Shown here: one piece after another, positions 1-7,846 of the stretch | How positions within the stretch are numbered: position 1 is the first letter of the stretch | Layout: every line of letters begins with the position of its first letter | Assembly (NCBI RefSeq): GCF_017377655.1 | Contig: NZ_JAFREL010000035.1 | Span: forward strand, 1 to 64,000 | Reading direction: 5' to 3' | Length of the DNA stretch: 64,000 bases | DNA from: Candidatus Enterococcus ferrettii | GTDB taxonomy: Bacteria; Bacillota; Bacilli; Lactobacillales; Enterococcaceae | Notes under the pieces: generated by a model | Told to the model about the DNA's origin: nothing | The model's database searches: none | What the model saw: only the letters and a program-made list of their open reading frames with translations | Translations under genes and position numbers: made by a program

Positions 1-42
1 ACTTTTGGGGGTCACTACATCCAACACACTTTGAGGGACTTT

Positions 43-366
43 TTATTTTAGCAAGATGAGATCGGAATCAAAGTACTGTTCAATAAACGCAATCTGCTTA
101 GCGATTTCTTCTTTTGACAGAATTGTTCCCGTGGGTGCTGCCACCCATTTGTCCTCTACGTCGTCTTTTCGGACAACCACGGCAATTATTTCCCCTATAA
201 AGGATGCAAGTTTTTCTGTTTCCAATAAAACATATACATCTTGAGCTTCCCCATCTCCTGCAATAATTCCTTCCACAAAGCCATAATTTACCGGATAGGT
301 AGTACCATAAGAATCAAGATAGCCTAACGGTCGATCAATGGTTACGGTAGCTTTGAATCGTTTCAT
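43..366 (-). CDS. Short inorganic-pyrophosphatase-like protein
   Basis: A 107-residue cytosolic protein. Its N-terminal half resembles the substrate pocket of family I inorganic pyrophosphatases: IDRPLGY near residue 10, YPVNYGFV near 24-31, then AGDGEAQDVYVL. In a true enzyme the last segment carries the metal-binding D-x-D-P-x-D; here the same place reads D-G-E-A-Q-D, so the middle Asp and the Pro are replaced. The protein is also shorter than the usual 160-180 residues. It is probably a divergent homologue with altered or no pyrophosphatase activity. The start is preceded by AGAGGGGGAT at good spacing. It reads away from the next gene and stands alone in the window. Confidence 0.7.
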   Translation of the reverse strand: MKRFKATVTIDRPLGYLDSYGTTYPVNYGFVEGIIAGDGEAQDVYVLLETEKLASFIGEIIAVVVRKDDVEDKWVAAPTGTILSKEEIAKQIAFIEQYFDSDLILLK

Positions 367-433
367 TTGTATCCCCCTCTGTTGTTCGACTTCTTTTATT
401 TTAACAGAAAATTCAAAAAGACTTTTGATAGGA

Positions 434-580
434 ATGGTGTCTCAGGTAGTGGAACCAACCATTGATGAAGAAGAGGTAAAGATTGCCGTTCAGACCCATT
501 TTAAAGAAACGCCAGATAAGAAGGATGAAGAAACAATCAGTTTTGAAGAAAACAGTTTTAGTGAGTGGTTAGGATTTTAG
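434..580 (+). CDS. Short acidic ORF of unknown function, possibly a gene remnant
   Basis: A 48-residue acidic reading frame beginning MVSQVVEPTIDEEE and ending FSEWLGF. A longer in-frame version would begin inside the neighbouring pyrophosphatase-like gene and lacks a ribosome binding site. The internal ATG at 434 has only a weak purine stretch before it. A perfect terminator follows the stop codon, so something here is or was transcribed. I recognise no family. It may be a small protein or the 3' end of a decayed gene. Confidence 0.3.
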   Translation: MVSQVVEPTIDEEEVKIAVQTHFKETPDKKDEETISFEENSFSEWLGF

Positions 581-587
581 AATACGT

Positions 588-629
588 AATGAGGACCCGA
601 GATAATTTGTCTGGGGTCCTCATTTTTAC
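588..629 (+). terminator. Intrinsic terminator after the short ORF
   Basis: Perfect 11-bp stem AATGAGGACCC / GGGTCCTCATT around a 15-nt loop, followed by a T run. It separates the 5' region of the window from the ABC exporter operon. Confidence 0.8.
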
Positions 630-633
630 TTGG

Positions 634-662
634 ATGACAAATGTCATGGATAGTCATGACGA
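634..662 (+). promoter_or_regulatory. Candidate response-regulator operator before the ABC/two-component operon
   Basis: Two overlapping dyads: ATGACA-AA-TGTCAT (634-647) and GTCATG-6 bp-CATGAC (643-660). They lie just upstream of a weak -35 and of the ABC operon. The operon encodes a NarL/DesR-type response regulator, a class that binds such dimeric sites near -40 to -60, so the regulator of this operon is the natural candidate ligand. Binding is inferred. Confidence 0.5.
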
Positions 663-669
663 ATACGAC

Positions 670-698
670 TTAATTGCTAGGGGGAATTTCGATAAACT
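670..698 (+). promoter_or_regulatory. Probable promoter of the ABC exporter operon
   Basis: TTAATT (670-675), 17 bp, TAAACT (693-698). The -35 is poor, which fits activator-dependent transcription from the dyads at 634-660. Confidence 0.45.
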
Positions 699-732
699 AA
701 GCCTATAGAAAAGAAGCGAGGGAGTCACTTAA

Positions 733-1395
733 ATGGATAAACTGATCAATGTAAAAAATATGAGTATCACTTTTAAACGAAAACAAGCACTTGAAAAAGT
801 TAATTGTGAATTGGTTCAAGGAGAAGTGGTCGGTTTGGTTGGTCCAAACGGTGCCGGGAAAACGACGTTAATGAAGGCCTTAGTCGGGTTTGTTCCTATA
901 AGCAAGGGGGAGATTCAACAAGCAAGAGGAACCACGATTGACGCCTTGATTGAACAGCCGGGACTTTATCCTTTTTTGTCAGGCTGGGATCACTTGCAGC
1001 TGTTTGTTGAGGATCAGCAAAATATAGCAGCAATTGATGGGCTAATTTCGTTATTGGACATGAATGAATTTATTGGTAAAAAGACTAAGGGCTATTCTTT
1101 GGGAATGAAACAGCGGTTGGGAATTGCGTTAGCTTTCTTGAATCAGCCGCAGGTGGTTATTTTAGATGAGCCGATGAATGGTTTAGATCCTTATTCAGTT
1201 AAGCTATTGAAGAAAGCTATTTTGACCTACAAGGAAGCCGGAACAACTTTCCTAATTTCCAGCCACATACTTAGTGAATTGGAGCAATTAGTGGATCGTG
1301 TCTTGCTGTTAAAGGCAGGGAGATTAGTGGAAAATATAGAGCATCCTGAGTTGTTAGAAAATTTTGAGGATGATCTATTAGCCAAATTAGTCTAA
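733..1395 (+). CDS. ABC transporter ATP-binding protein (BcrA-like)
   Basis: Cytosolic ATPase of 220 residues that would power the membrane partner encoded next. Walker A is GPNGAGKTT at 37-45, the signature is YSLGMKQR at about 121-128, and Walker B is VVILDEP at 141-147. The short single-domain form and the LGMKQRLGIA signature are typical of the BcrA/lantibiotic-immunity group of exporters; the substrate cannot be read from the sequence. The gene opens an operon with a permease (5 bp to its ribosome binding site), a sensor kinase and a response regulator. Such modules commonly sense and expel membrane-active agents or bacteriocins; that role is inferred from family and context. Confidence 0.85.
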   Translation: MDKLINVKNMSITFKRKQALEKVNCELVQGEVVGLVGPNGAGKTTLMKALVGFVPISKGEIQQARGTTIDALIEQPGLYPFLSGWDHLQLFVEDQQNIAAIDGLISLLDMNEFIGKKTKGYSLGMKQRLGIALAFLNQPQVVILDEPMNGLDPYSVKLLKKAILTYKEAGTTFLISSHILSELEQLVDRVLLLKAGRLVENIEHPELLENFEDDLLAKLV

Positions 1396-1409
1396 GGAGA
1401 ATGATGAAA

Positions 1410-2168
1410 ATGAAACATGCAGTGAAACAAGAAGTATTTAAACTAATGAAGCAACATGTGATTTTGAAACAAACTATAAAAGTGAGCGGACTAATCCTGC
1501 TCGTTGCATTGGTAACCAAATTTGGAAATTTTGACATTTTATCGTCAGATAAATTGGTAAAAACCTGCTTTAACAGCGGGTGGTTGATTGTTTTTTTCAT
1601 GGTCTATCTGGCTAGCCAGACTTTCTCGATGGAATTTCGCTTTGGAACGATTAAAAATCTGTTGCAAAAAAATCAGCAGCGCCGGACAATTTTCTTTAGT
1701 AAACTCATTACTTTGGTGGGCTATTCCATTTATTTGAATGTCGTAGCGGTAGTTGTAACGATTTGTCTCAGTATGATTTTGTTTCCAGAAGTTTCACTAA
1801 AGCAAACAGAAGTAATTCGTACATTGTTTGCTAATTTGCTGGGAAATTTTGTTGGGATGTGGCTGTTTGCTAGTTTGTCATTAATGATTTCTTTGATCGT
1901 TACCAATGAATCGCTGACAAGTATGTTGGGAATTGCGACTTATTTCTTGTCTTCAATGCTGGCAGGCATGCAATTTATGCTGTTGGATAAGTTCAGCTGG
2001 CTGCGTTGGAATCCGCTAAACATGTTGAATCTAAGCAATCAGTTAATCAACAGCGGCATGGAAAAACTGACCCAGCTAGCAACAAATCAATTGTTGATTG
2101 GCAATATCGTGTATATTTTAGGTTTTCTCTTAATTGCTGATGTCGTATTTAGTCGGAAAAAGATCTAA
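1410..2168 (+). CDS. ABC-2 type transporter permease
   Basis: About 252 residues with roughly six hydrophobic helices, lacking its own ATPase and lying directly after the ATP-binding gene, so it should be the membrane half of that exporter. Three in-frame ATGs (1401, 1404, 1410) follow the AAGGAG at 1394-1399. The first is too close to the ribosome binding site; the third has normal spacing and gives the typical start MKHAVKQE, so it was chosen, although 1404 remains possible. The AAGGAG overlaps the stop codon of the upstream gene, suggesting coupled translation. Confidence 0.8.
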   Translation: MKHAVKQEVFKLMKQHVILKQTIKVSGLILLVALVTKFGNFDILSSDKLVKTCFNSGWLIVFFMVYLASQTFSMEFRFGTIKNLLQKNQQRRTIFFSKLITLVGYSIYLNVVAVVVTICLSMILFPEVSLKQTEVIRTLFANLLGNFVGMWLFASLSLMISLIVTNESLTSMLGIATYFLSSMLAGMQFMLLDKFSWLRWNPLNMLNLSNQLINSGMEKLTQLATNQLLIGNIVYILGFLLIADVVFSRKKI

Positions 2169-2221
2169 TTCGTATGGTATCATCGTAGGTAACATACGCA
2201 GGTGCATAGAAAGGACTATTC

Positions 2222-3334
2222 ATGAGTAAACTTCGCTTATTTCCAAAAGGAGAGGTGCTTAGCTCCATTATCTGGATGTTGTTTCTATTAATTCCCATTT
2301 TATCCCTAGTTCCTTTTGATACGTTTGAAAAAATGTTTTTAGGAGCACTAATGCTGCTGTTCTGCTGGTTTTACCGGAATGCTCTTTTTCAAGGAAGGTA
2401 TTTTATTTATTGGTTGATGGGGCAATATCTAATTGCTGCGTTTTATGCTTTAGAACTGGGATATATTTATCTATTCATGTTTCCCGCTTGGCAGTTGGGC
2501 TTTGGTTTTTCCAAGATAAAAAAATCGTCTTTTTGGTTGTTGTTCTTTGGTCAGCTGGGAATCATTTTACTGGGATTATTTTTTGGGCCGATGGAGCATC
2601 CAGTTTTTGGAGGCAATCAGCTGGCGATGTCGCTACCTTTCGGCTTGTTTACTATTATTGCCCCTTTGCCAGGCAGAGAGGTTCAGAAATCTATTGAGCA
2701 ACGCAAACAATTGTATCAAGCTAATCAACGATTGGAGGCTGTGATTAAGGGAGAGGAACGCAATCGGATTGCGAGAGAATTGCATGATTCTTTAGGGCAA
2801 TCATTGTCGGTGATGACACTCAAGCTTGATTTAGCTCAAAAGATTTTGACAAAAAATCCGCAAATGGTTTCGAATGAGCTTCAGGAAATCGAACAGCTTT
2901 CTCGCTCTACCTTAAAAACCGTTCGGGAAATTGTTTCAGATATGCGAAAACGTACAATTCGGGAAGAGCTAATTGAAATAAACCAGGCCTTAACTACAGC
3001 AAAAATTATTTTGACTACTGAGAATGAGGAGCTGGCAAACGATCTGTCAGCCATGCAGCAAAATGAAATCAGCAATGTTCTCCGAGAAGCCGTAACTAAT
3101 ATCATCCGTCACAGTAAAGCGACTTTTTGTACGATTGTTTTTTCAATTGATGCAGACTGGCTTAAGCTTTCGATTAAGGATAATGGGGTAGGTGTAAAGG
3201 AACTAATTGCTGGAAACGGGATAACTGGAATGACCGAACGGATTGAAAAGATACAAGGCACACTTTACATACAGGAGGATCGAGGAACCTGGATTCGTAT
3301 ATCGGTTCCTTTGGAGGAGGCTTTAAATGATTAG
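2222..3334 (+). CDS. Sensor histidine kinase, DesK/NarX type (HisKA_3)
   Basis: Membrane sensor of 370 residues. The first ~150 residues hold about five or six hydrophobic helices with almost no extracellular domain. A coiled linker follows, then the HisKA_3 phosphorylation site RELHDSLGQ with His188, and a C-terminal HATPase with N-box EAVTNIIRHS and G-box DNGVGV. This layout matches DesK/LiaS/YvfT kinases that read membrane state. It overlaps the response-regulator gene by 8 bp and is co-directional with the ABC exporter, which it probably controls. Confidence 0.88.
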   Translation: MSKLRLFPKGEVLSSIIWMLFLLIPILSLVPFDTFEKMFLGALMLLFCWFYRNALFQGRYFIYWLMGQYLIAAFYALELGYIYLFMFPAWQLGFGFSKIKKSSFWLLFFGQLGIILLGLFFGPMEHPVFGGNQLAMSLPFGLFTIIAPLPGREVQKSIEQRKQLYQANQRLEAVIKGEERNRIARELHDSLGQSLSVMTLKLDLAQKILTKNPQMVSNELQEIEQLSRSTLKTVREIVSDMRKRTIREELIEINQALTTAKIILTTENEELANDLSAMQQNEISNVLREAVTNIIRHSKATFCTIVFSIDADWLKLSIKDNGVGVKELIAGNGITGMTERIEKIQGTLYIQEDRGTWIRISVPLEEALND

Positions 3335-3926
3335 ATTACTGATTGCCGAGGATCAAGGACTGCTGTCATCCGCTTTAGAAATGATTTTGAATTTAGAGGA
3401 TGATCTAGAGGTTGCTGGAACAGCCAAGGATGGGGCGGAAGCAGCAACTCTGCTGAAACAGCTGCAGCCGGATATTTTATTAACCGATATTGAAATGCCT
3501 CACAAATCAGGCCTGGAGCTGGCAGAAGAATTGAAGGAAAGCTCAATCAAGGTAATTATTTTAACCACTTTCGCTCGGGATGGCTATTTCGAAAAATCAG
3601 TAGAGGCTAAAGTGTCGGCTTATTTGCTGAAAGATACCCCCAGCGATGAATTAATTGAGCATATTCGTTCGGCGATGAAAGGCAAGGTGTATTATGAACC
3701 TTCTCTGATCACTGGCTACATGAACAATCAACGAAATCCTTTGACCCCAAAAGAGCAGGAGATTTTGACATTGATCGCCAAGGGAGCCACCTCAAAGGAG
3801 GTTTCAGCTCAGCTGTATTTAACGGATGGAACCATTCGCAACTATATCTCGGAAATTATTAGTAAATTAGGCGCCAAAAACCGAGTCGATGCCGCAGCAA
3901 AGGCAAAGGAAAACGGCTGGCTATAA
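3327..3926 (+). CDS. Response regulator, NarL/LuxR (DesR) family
   Basis: Cytosolic transcription factor of 199 residues. The receiver domain carries acidic residues near 8-9, phosphoacceptor Asp54 (LLTDIEMP) and Lys near 102. A LuxR-type helix-turn-helix occupies about 133-195 (LTPKEQEIL...GTIRNYISEI). It is the partner of the kinase just upstream (8-bp overlap) and closes the operon. The dyads at 634-660 are its likely binding site. Confidence 0.88.
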   Translation: MIRLLIAEDQGLLSSALEMILNLEDDLEVAGTAKDGAEAATLLKQLQPDILLTDIEMPHKSGLELAEELKESSIKVIILTTFARDGYFEKSVEAKVSAYLLKDTPSDELIEHIRSAMKGKVYYEPSLITGYMNNQRNPLTPKEQEILTLIAKGATSKEVSAQLYLTDGTIRNYISEIISKLGAKNRVDAAAKAKENGWL

Positions 3927-3928
3927 AC

Positions 3929-3973
3929 GAAAAGTCTGGAAGATCATACACCAAATGATCTTCCAGACTTTTA
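3929..3973. terminator. Bidirectional terminator between convergent genes
   Basis: Perfect 17-bp stem AAAGTCTGGAAGATCAT with its complement around a 7-nt loop, flanked by A and T runs. It serves the response regulator on the plus strand and the DUF1576 gene on the minus strand, whose stop codon lies at its edge. Confidence 0.85.
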
Positions 3974-5305
3974 TTCGTAGTTGAGTGGAAACAGTCGCTG
4001 CTTGATCCAATCTTTGCACCGGCTTAATTGCCACAATATCTTTTGTTCGCTTAAAATTAATTTTTGATAAGCAGCGCTGCAGGTGCGCTTAAGCAAAGCA
4101 TGACGAAAAAGAAGGTGGCGTAGAAAGTCCAGCAAGAGAACGGTGACACCGCCTGAAAATCCACAGTTGTAAAGATTAATGCCGGCGGTTAGAACATGAG
4201 CATGACGGGAAATCATTGCAAATATGGCACCTGATAGAATTCCGGTCAGCAAGCCATACTTTCTAGAAAAAGGTGACAAGGTGGCTGCAAAGAACAAGAT
4301 AACAATAGTGGTGGTCGAAGTTACATCATGAAAAATGAACAATGAGGACAGCAGGACGCCGCAAGCTGGGAAGAAATAATAACGGAAACCAAAGTTGTAC
4401 ATACTGAAACCAGCAAAGGTTAAAAGGGTACCTACCAGCAAACCATTCAATGGAACCTGTAAAATTAAAGGGACCATTAAGCCGATTAAGCCATAGATTG
4501 AAAAACGAACTAGTTTTAACAGACTCAGTCGAACTCCTTTATGCAGTGCTTTGTCGAACTTCAGGACATAGAGAGCATACATCAGTGGCGCAGTGAAAAG
4601 GATCAGTAAGAAGATCAATAATGCCGAGCTGTGAGCAGCGTTCAAGCGATGGGGAAGAATTCGGATGTTCAATAGATTGCGGGTGGCAAAATTCCCGATG
4701 AATCCGATACAGCCAGCCGAGAACCCCATATTGTAAAGGTTCATTTCTTTGGTATGTGCCTTTAAATAGTGAAAAACCGGAATACTGATATAGCCAATCA
4801 CCAGACCAGCTACCAGGGCGATGAATTTGTTTTGGAGAAGAAATTGGCTAGGCGCTAGATAGATAAGGCTGACCATTGGAGACAGGCAGGTGCTCAACAA
4901 GCCCATGACCAAGGATTCTTGTCTGGCCGCGGGTTTGTGATGCAGATACAGAAGACTTCCTAGAAGAATGGGGGCTGAATTGGCTAAATTTTTACCAAAA
5001 AAAGAGAACCCGGAAAGCATCATGACAATGGGAATCGTTAAGGGACAAAAGCTGTGACTGTATTTTCTCAAAATAAACAGGCTCAGCAGAGTAAGCAGGC
5101 CGCTGTTGGTTAAGGCTGCTCCAGCCCCAGCAATCTCGACATAATCGCTAATCAGATTGCTGGGTGAGTGAATAATTTGGCTCATTCCTCGTATAATTGT
5201 TTCTGTGGGATAGAGCAAAATCGGTACACAAGCTAGCAGCAGGCCATACAGCAGCAGAAAGTTAAAAATTACCTGCTGTGATCGTGCGAATTCTTTTTTC
5301 TCCAG
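3971..5305 (-). CDS. DUF1576 family multi-pass membrane protein, start uncertain
   Basis: Integral membrane protein of about 444 residues with two internally similar halves, each carrying a NMGFSAG/NCGFSGG-like turn (LYNMGFSAGCIGF, LYNCGFSGGVTVL). This is the pattern I associate with the DUF1576 family; its function is unknown to me. The longest frame with an accepted start uses TTG at 5218. The frame stays open upstream for 29 codons that encode a further hydrophobic segment (VIFNFLLLYGLLLACVPIL), back to a CTG at 5305 placed 9 nt after AAAGGA. I annotate from that CTG. An ATG at 5314 lies in another frame and stops after 17 codons, so a frameshift is the alternative. It stands alone, downstream of no obvious partner. 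Confidence 0.65.
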   Translation of the reverse strand: MEKKEFARSQQVIFNFLLLYGLLLACVPILLYPTETIIRGMSQIIHSPSNLISDYVEIAGAGAALTNSGLLTLLSLFILRKYSHSFCPLTIPIVMMLSGFSFFGKNLANSAPILLGSLLYLHHKPAARQESLVMGLLSTCLSPMVSLIYLAPSQFLLQNKFIALVAGLVIGYISIPVFHYLKAHTKEMNLYNMGFSAGCIGFIGNFATRNLLNIRILPHRLNAAHSSALLIFLLILFTAPLMYALYVLKFDKALHKGVRLSLLKLVRFSIYGLIGLMVPLILQVPLNGLLVGTLLTFAGFSMYNFGFRYYFFPACGVLLSSLFIFHDVTSTTTIVILFFAATLSPFSRKYGLLTGILSGAIFAMISRHAHVLTAGINLYNCGFSGGVTVLLLDFLRHLLFRHALLKRTCSAAYQKLILSEQKILWQLSRCKDWIKQRLFPLNYE

Positions 5306-5324
5306 TCGTCCTCATCCTTTCTAT

Positions 5325-6089
5325 CTAATCAATTTGAATAACTTTTACACCCATTTTTTGAATTTCCTTCAAGGTCTCTGGTGAACTGAATTGATCGGTA
5401 ATCAAATAGTCAAAGACAGAAATGTCGGCAATTTTGAATTGGGAGGTTAAACCGATTTTGCGATGGTCAGCCACTAAAACTTTTCGCTTAATTGTGCGGT
5501 TGATCATCAGCTCGTTGATTTTCGCCTCATTGATAATTTTGGTTGTAACACCGCTTTCCAAGCTGACTCCACTACAGCCGATGATGCAGACATCTGCGTT
5601 CATGGATGAGATGGTATTCATGGCAATATCCCCCACCAATGCTTCTTTAGGAAACCGCATTTCTCCACCAGTCAATATGTAATTGTAGTTGGCATTATGA
5701 GGCGAGTAATTGATTTTCAAATTATTCGTAACAATTGTAAGATGCTCTGAATTCAAATAGTCAATTGTCTTTAGAGCAGTTGAGCTAGAGTTAATAAAGA
5801 TGGTGTCGTAATCTTGCACATACTTGCTGGCCTCGCGGGCGATGGCTTGCTTGATTCGCTCCGGACCGGACTGATCGAAATCACGCTTGTTGTCGTAATT
5901 AAAAATACAGTAGCCATATTTGCGAATAATGTCATTCTTTTCTTCTAACAGATTTAGATCTCGGCGAATCGTACTTAATGAAACGTCCAGTGCTTCTGCT
6001 AACTCCTGAGTTGTCATCTGATGATTGGCTTCAAGAATCTCCAGAATCTCAGCATGGCGTTTATCGATCGCAACTATCGAATTTTTCAT
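5325..6089 (-). CDS. DeoR-family transcriptional regulator of the ascorbate operon
   Basis: Cytosolic repressor of 254 residues. An N-terminal DeoR helix-turn-helix (residues ~15-60, including TTQELAEALDVSLSTIRRDL) is followed by the DeoR sensor domain, which usually binds a sugar phosphate (SSSTALKTIDYL near 101, TGGEMRFPKEALVG near 140). It is transcribed divergently from the ascorbate-6-phosphate lactonase, so it probably regulates that operon, with an ascorbate-derived phosphate as effector. Specificity is inferred from position, as for UlaR elsewhere. Confidence 0.85.
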   Translation of the reverse strand: MKNSIVAIDKRHAEILEILEANHQMTTQELAEALDVSLSTIRRDLNLLEEKNDIIRKYGYCIFNYDNKRDFDQSGPERIKQAIAREASKYVQDYDTIFINSSSTALKTIDYLNSEHLTIVTNNLKINYSPHNANYNYILTGGEMRFPKEALVGDIAMNTISSMNADVCIIGCSGVSLESGVTTKIINEAKINELMINRTIKRKVLVADHRKIGLTSQFKIADISVFDYLITDQFSSPETLKEIQKMGVKVIQID

Positions 6090-6125
6090 ACATGTCCCAC
6101 CTTTTCCTACAAAATTATCTCTATA

Positions 6126-6155
6126 GAAGAAAACGTTTTATTTGATTCTATTATA
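6126..6155 (-). promoter_or_regulatory. Probable promoter and cre-like operator of the DeoR gene
   Basis: On the minus strand a TATAAT (6155-6150) lies about 60 bp before the DeoR start. Just downstream is the palindrome AAAACGTTTT (6130-6139), which matches the core of catabolite-responsive elements but deviates at the ends. CcpA control is plausible, not shown. Confidence 0.4.
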
Positions 6156-6184
6156 CAAGAAAATCAGCGTTTGCGTTAAGAAAA

Positions 6185-6214
6185 TCATATAAAGTTCAAA
6201 CACTCATATAAAAG
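6185..6214 (+). promoter_or_regulatory. Direct repeats in the DeoR/ulaG divergent region
   Basis: Two copies of TCATATAAA (6185 and 6204), 19 bp apart, upstream of the lactonase gene. DeoR-family repressors often bind such spaced repeats. No good -35/-10 pair for the ascorbate operon was found by eye. Confidence 0.35.
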
Positions 6215-6289
6215 GGTTTTCATGACGAGTTTTACGATTTATGATTTATACATGGATCATAACAAAATCACGACAGGAGAGATTCACAG

Positions 6290-7357
6290 ATGAGCAAGCA
6301 TGTTAACGAGGTTACAAAAGAGAATTGGATTCTTTCAACTTTTCCCGAATGGGGCACCTATTTGAATGAAGAAATTGAAAGTGAAGTTGTCGAAGCCGGT
6401 ACTTTTTCTATGTGGTGGCTGGGCTGTACCGGAATTTGGTTGAAGAGTCATGAAGGGACAAACATCTTATGCGATTTGTGGTGTGGCACCGGCAAGCGTA
6501 GTCATGGAAACGGCATGATGAAAAAGGGCCATCAAATGATGCGGATGAGCGGTGTTCAAAAAATGCAGCCGAATTTGCGCACACAGCCATTTGTCATTGA
6601 TCCTTTTGCAGTCAAAAATGTGGATGCTTTAGTAGTTACTCATATTCACTCCGATCATTTAGACATCAACACAGCAGCGGCAGTACACCAAAATTGTCCT
6701 GAGGCAAAATTTGTGGGACCGAAGGAAGTTGTCGCAACGTGGCTAGGCTGGGGAATTCCAGAGGAAAAAACCATTATTGTGAAGCCAGGAGACGAGGTAA
6801 AAATTAAGGATATCAACGTGGTTGCTTTAGAAGCCTTTGACCGAACAGCCTTAGTTACCTGTGAAGACCCAGAAGTTACTTTGAAGGGGAAACTGCCGCA
6901 GGATATGGATCAAATTGCGGTGAACTACCTATTTGAAACCTCTGGCGGTAATTTATATCATGCAGGCGACTCTCATTATTCCAACATGTTTGCCAAGCAT
7001 GGCAATGAGCATAAAATTGATGTCTGCTTAGGTGCTTACGGCGAAAATCCACGAGGAATAACGGATAAAGTCACGTCAGTTGATATGCTGCGAATGGCAG
7101 AGTCTTTAAATACGAAGGTGGTCATTCCTGTTCATTATGACATTTGGGCGAATTTCATGGCTGATCCGAAAGAAATCACAGAAATTTGGAAATTCAAAAA
7201 GGATCGGTTACGTTACGAATTCAAACCGTATATTTGGCAAGTTGGCGGTAAATTTACTTATCCAACCAACAAGGACGACTTAGAATTCAATTTCTATCGC
7301 GGATTTGAAGATGCCTTCAGCGTTGAAAATGATACACCGTTCCCATCATTCCTATAG
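6290..7357 (+). CDS. ulaG: L-ascorbate-6-phosphate lactonase
   Basis: Cytosolic metal-dependent hydrolase of 355 residues that opens the lactone ring of L-ascorbate 6-phosphate to 3-keto-L-gulonate 6-phosphate. The metallo-beta-lactamase motif HIHSDHLD lies at 118-125 (His118, His120, Asp122, His123), with a downstream metal ligand region [10 protein letters not shown] and PVHYD. Length and sequence fit UlaG closely. It is the first gene of the ula operon, preceded by AGGAGAG. It is followed after 15 bp by the IIA component, so uptake and the first catabolic step are co-expressed. Confidence 0.93.
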   Translation: MSKHVNEVTKENWILSTFPEWGTYLNEEIESEVVEAGTFSMWWLGCTGIWLKSHEGTNILCDLWCGTGKRSHGNGMMKKGHQMMRMSGVQKMQPNLRTQPFVIDPFAVKNVDALVVTHIHSDHLDINTAAAVHQNCPEAKFVGPKEVVATWLGWGIPEEKTIIVKPGDEVKIKDINVVALEAFDRTALVTCEDPEVTLKGKLPQDMDQIAVNYLFETSGGNLYHAGDSHYSNMFAKHGNEHKIDVCLGAYGENPRGITDKVTSVDMLRMAESLNTKVVIPVHYDIWANFMADPKEITEIWKFKKDRLRYEFKPYIWQVGGKFTYPTNKDDLEFNFYRGFEDAFSVENDTPFPSFL

Positions 7358-7372
7358 AAAAGAGGTAGAACC

Positions 7373-7834
7373 ATGTTAACGTATTTTTACGACAATGAAC
7401 TGATTCGTTACTCTGATAAAGAAATTACTGATTGGAAAGAAGCCATTGCTGAAAGCTGTCAGCTGCTGATGGACAAGGAAATTATTGATCAGCACTATGT
7501 AGATGAAATTATCCGCTGTGTTGAGGAGCACGGCCCTTATATTGTGATTGTTCCTCAGGTTGCTATGCCTCATTCTTCTGAGAAGAGTGAGGGGGTGTTT
7601 GGAACCGCCATTTCCTTTACTAAAATGAAGCAGCCAGTTGCCTTTGAAAGCACGGATGGAGAAGAAAAAGAGGCACTTCTCTTCTTCACTTTGGCGGCAA
7701 AAAACGCAGAGGAGCATATGGAAAATATCCAAAATCTATCTGAAATGTTGATGACAGACGGTTTGATCGACAGTCTGGCGGCTACTAACTCGATTGAAGA
7801 CTATCAAGCGGTCATGGAACAATACCATCTATAG
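7373..7834 (+). CDS. ulaC: Ascorbate-specific PTS enzyme IIA
   Basis: Cytosolic phosphocarrier of 153 residues of the fructose/mannitol IIA fold. His67 in PQVAMPHSSEKSEG is the expected site phosphorylated by HPr. It passes phosphate to the IIB protein encoded at 9405. Position between the lactonase and the IIC gene assigns the substrate. Confidence 0.9.
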   Translation: MLTYFYDNELIRYSDKEITDWKEAIAESCQLLMDKEIIDQHYVDEIIRCVEEHGPYIVIVPQVAMPHSSEKSEGVFGTAISFTKMKQPVAFESTDGEEKEALLFFTLAAKNAEEHMENIQNLSEMLMTDGLIDSLAATNSIEDYQAVMEQYHL

Positions 7835-7846
7835 GGGGAGAAATAA

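Noticed and set aside
338..580. An 80-codon frame starting at 338
   Set aside because: Its start lies in the promoter/5' end of the divergent pyrophosphatase-like gene, with no ribosome binding site; only the part from 434 is even tentatively supported.
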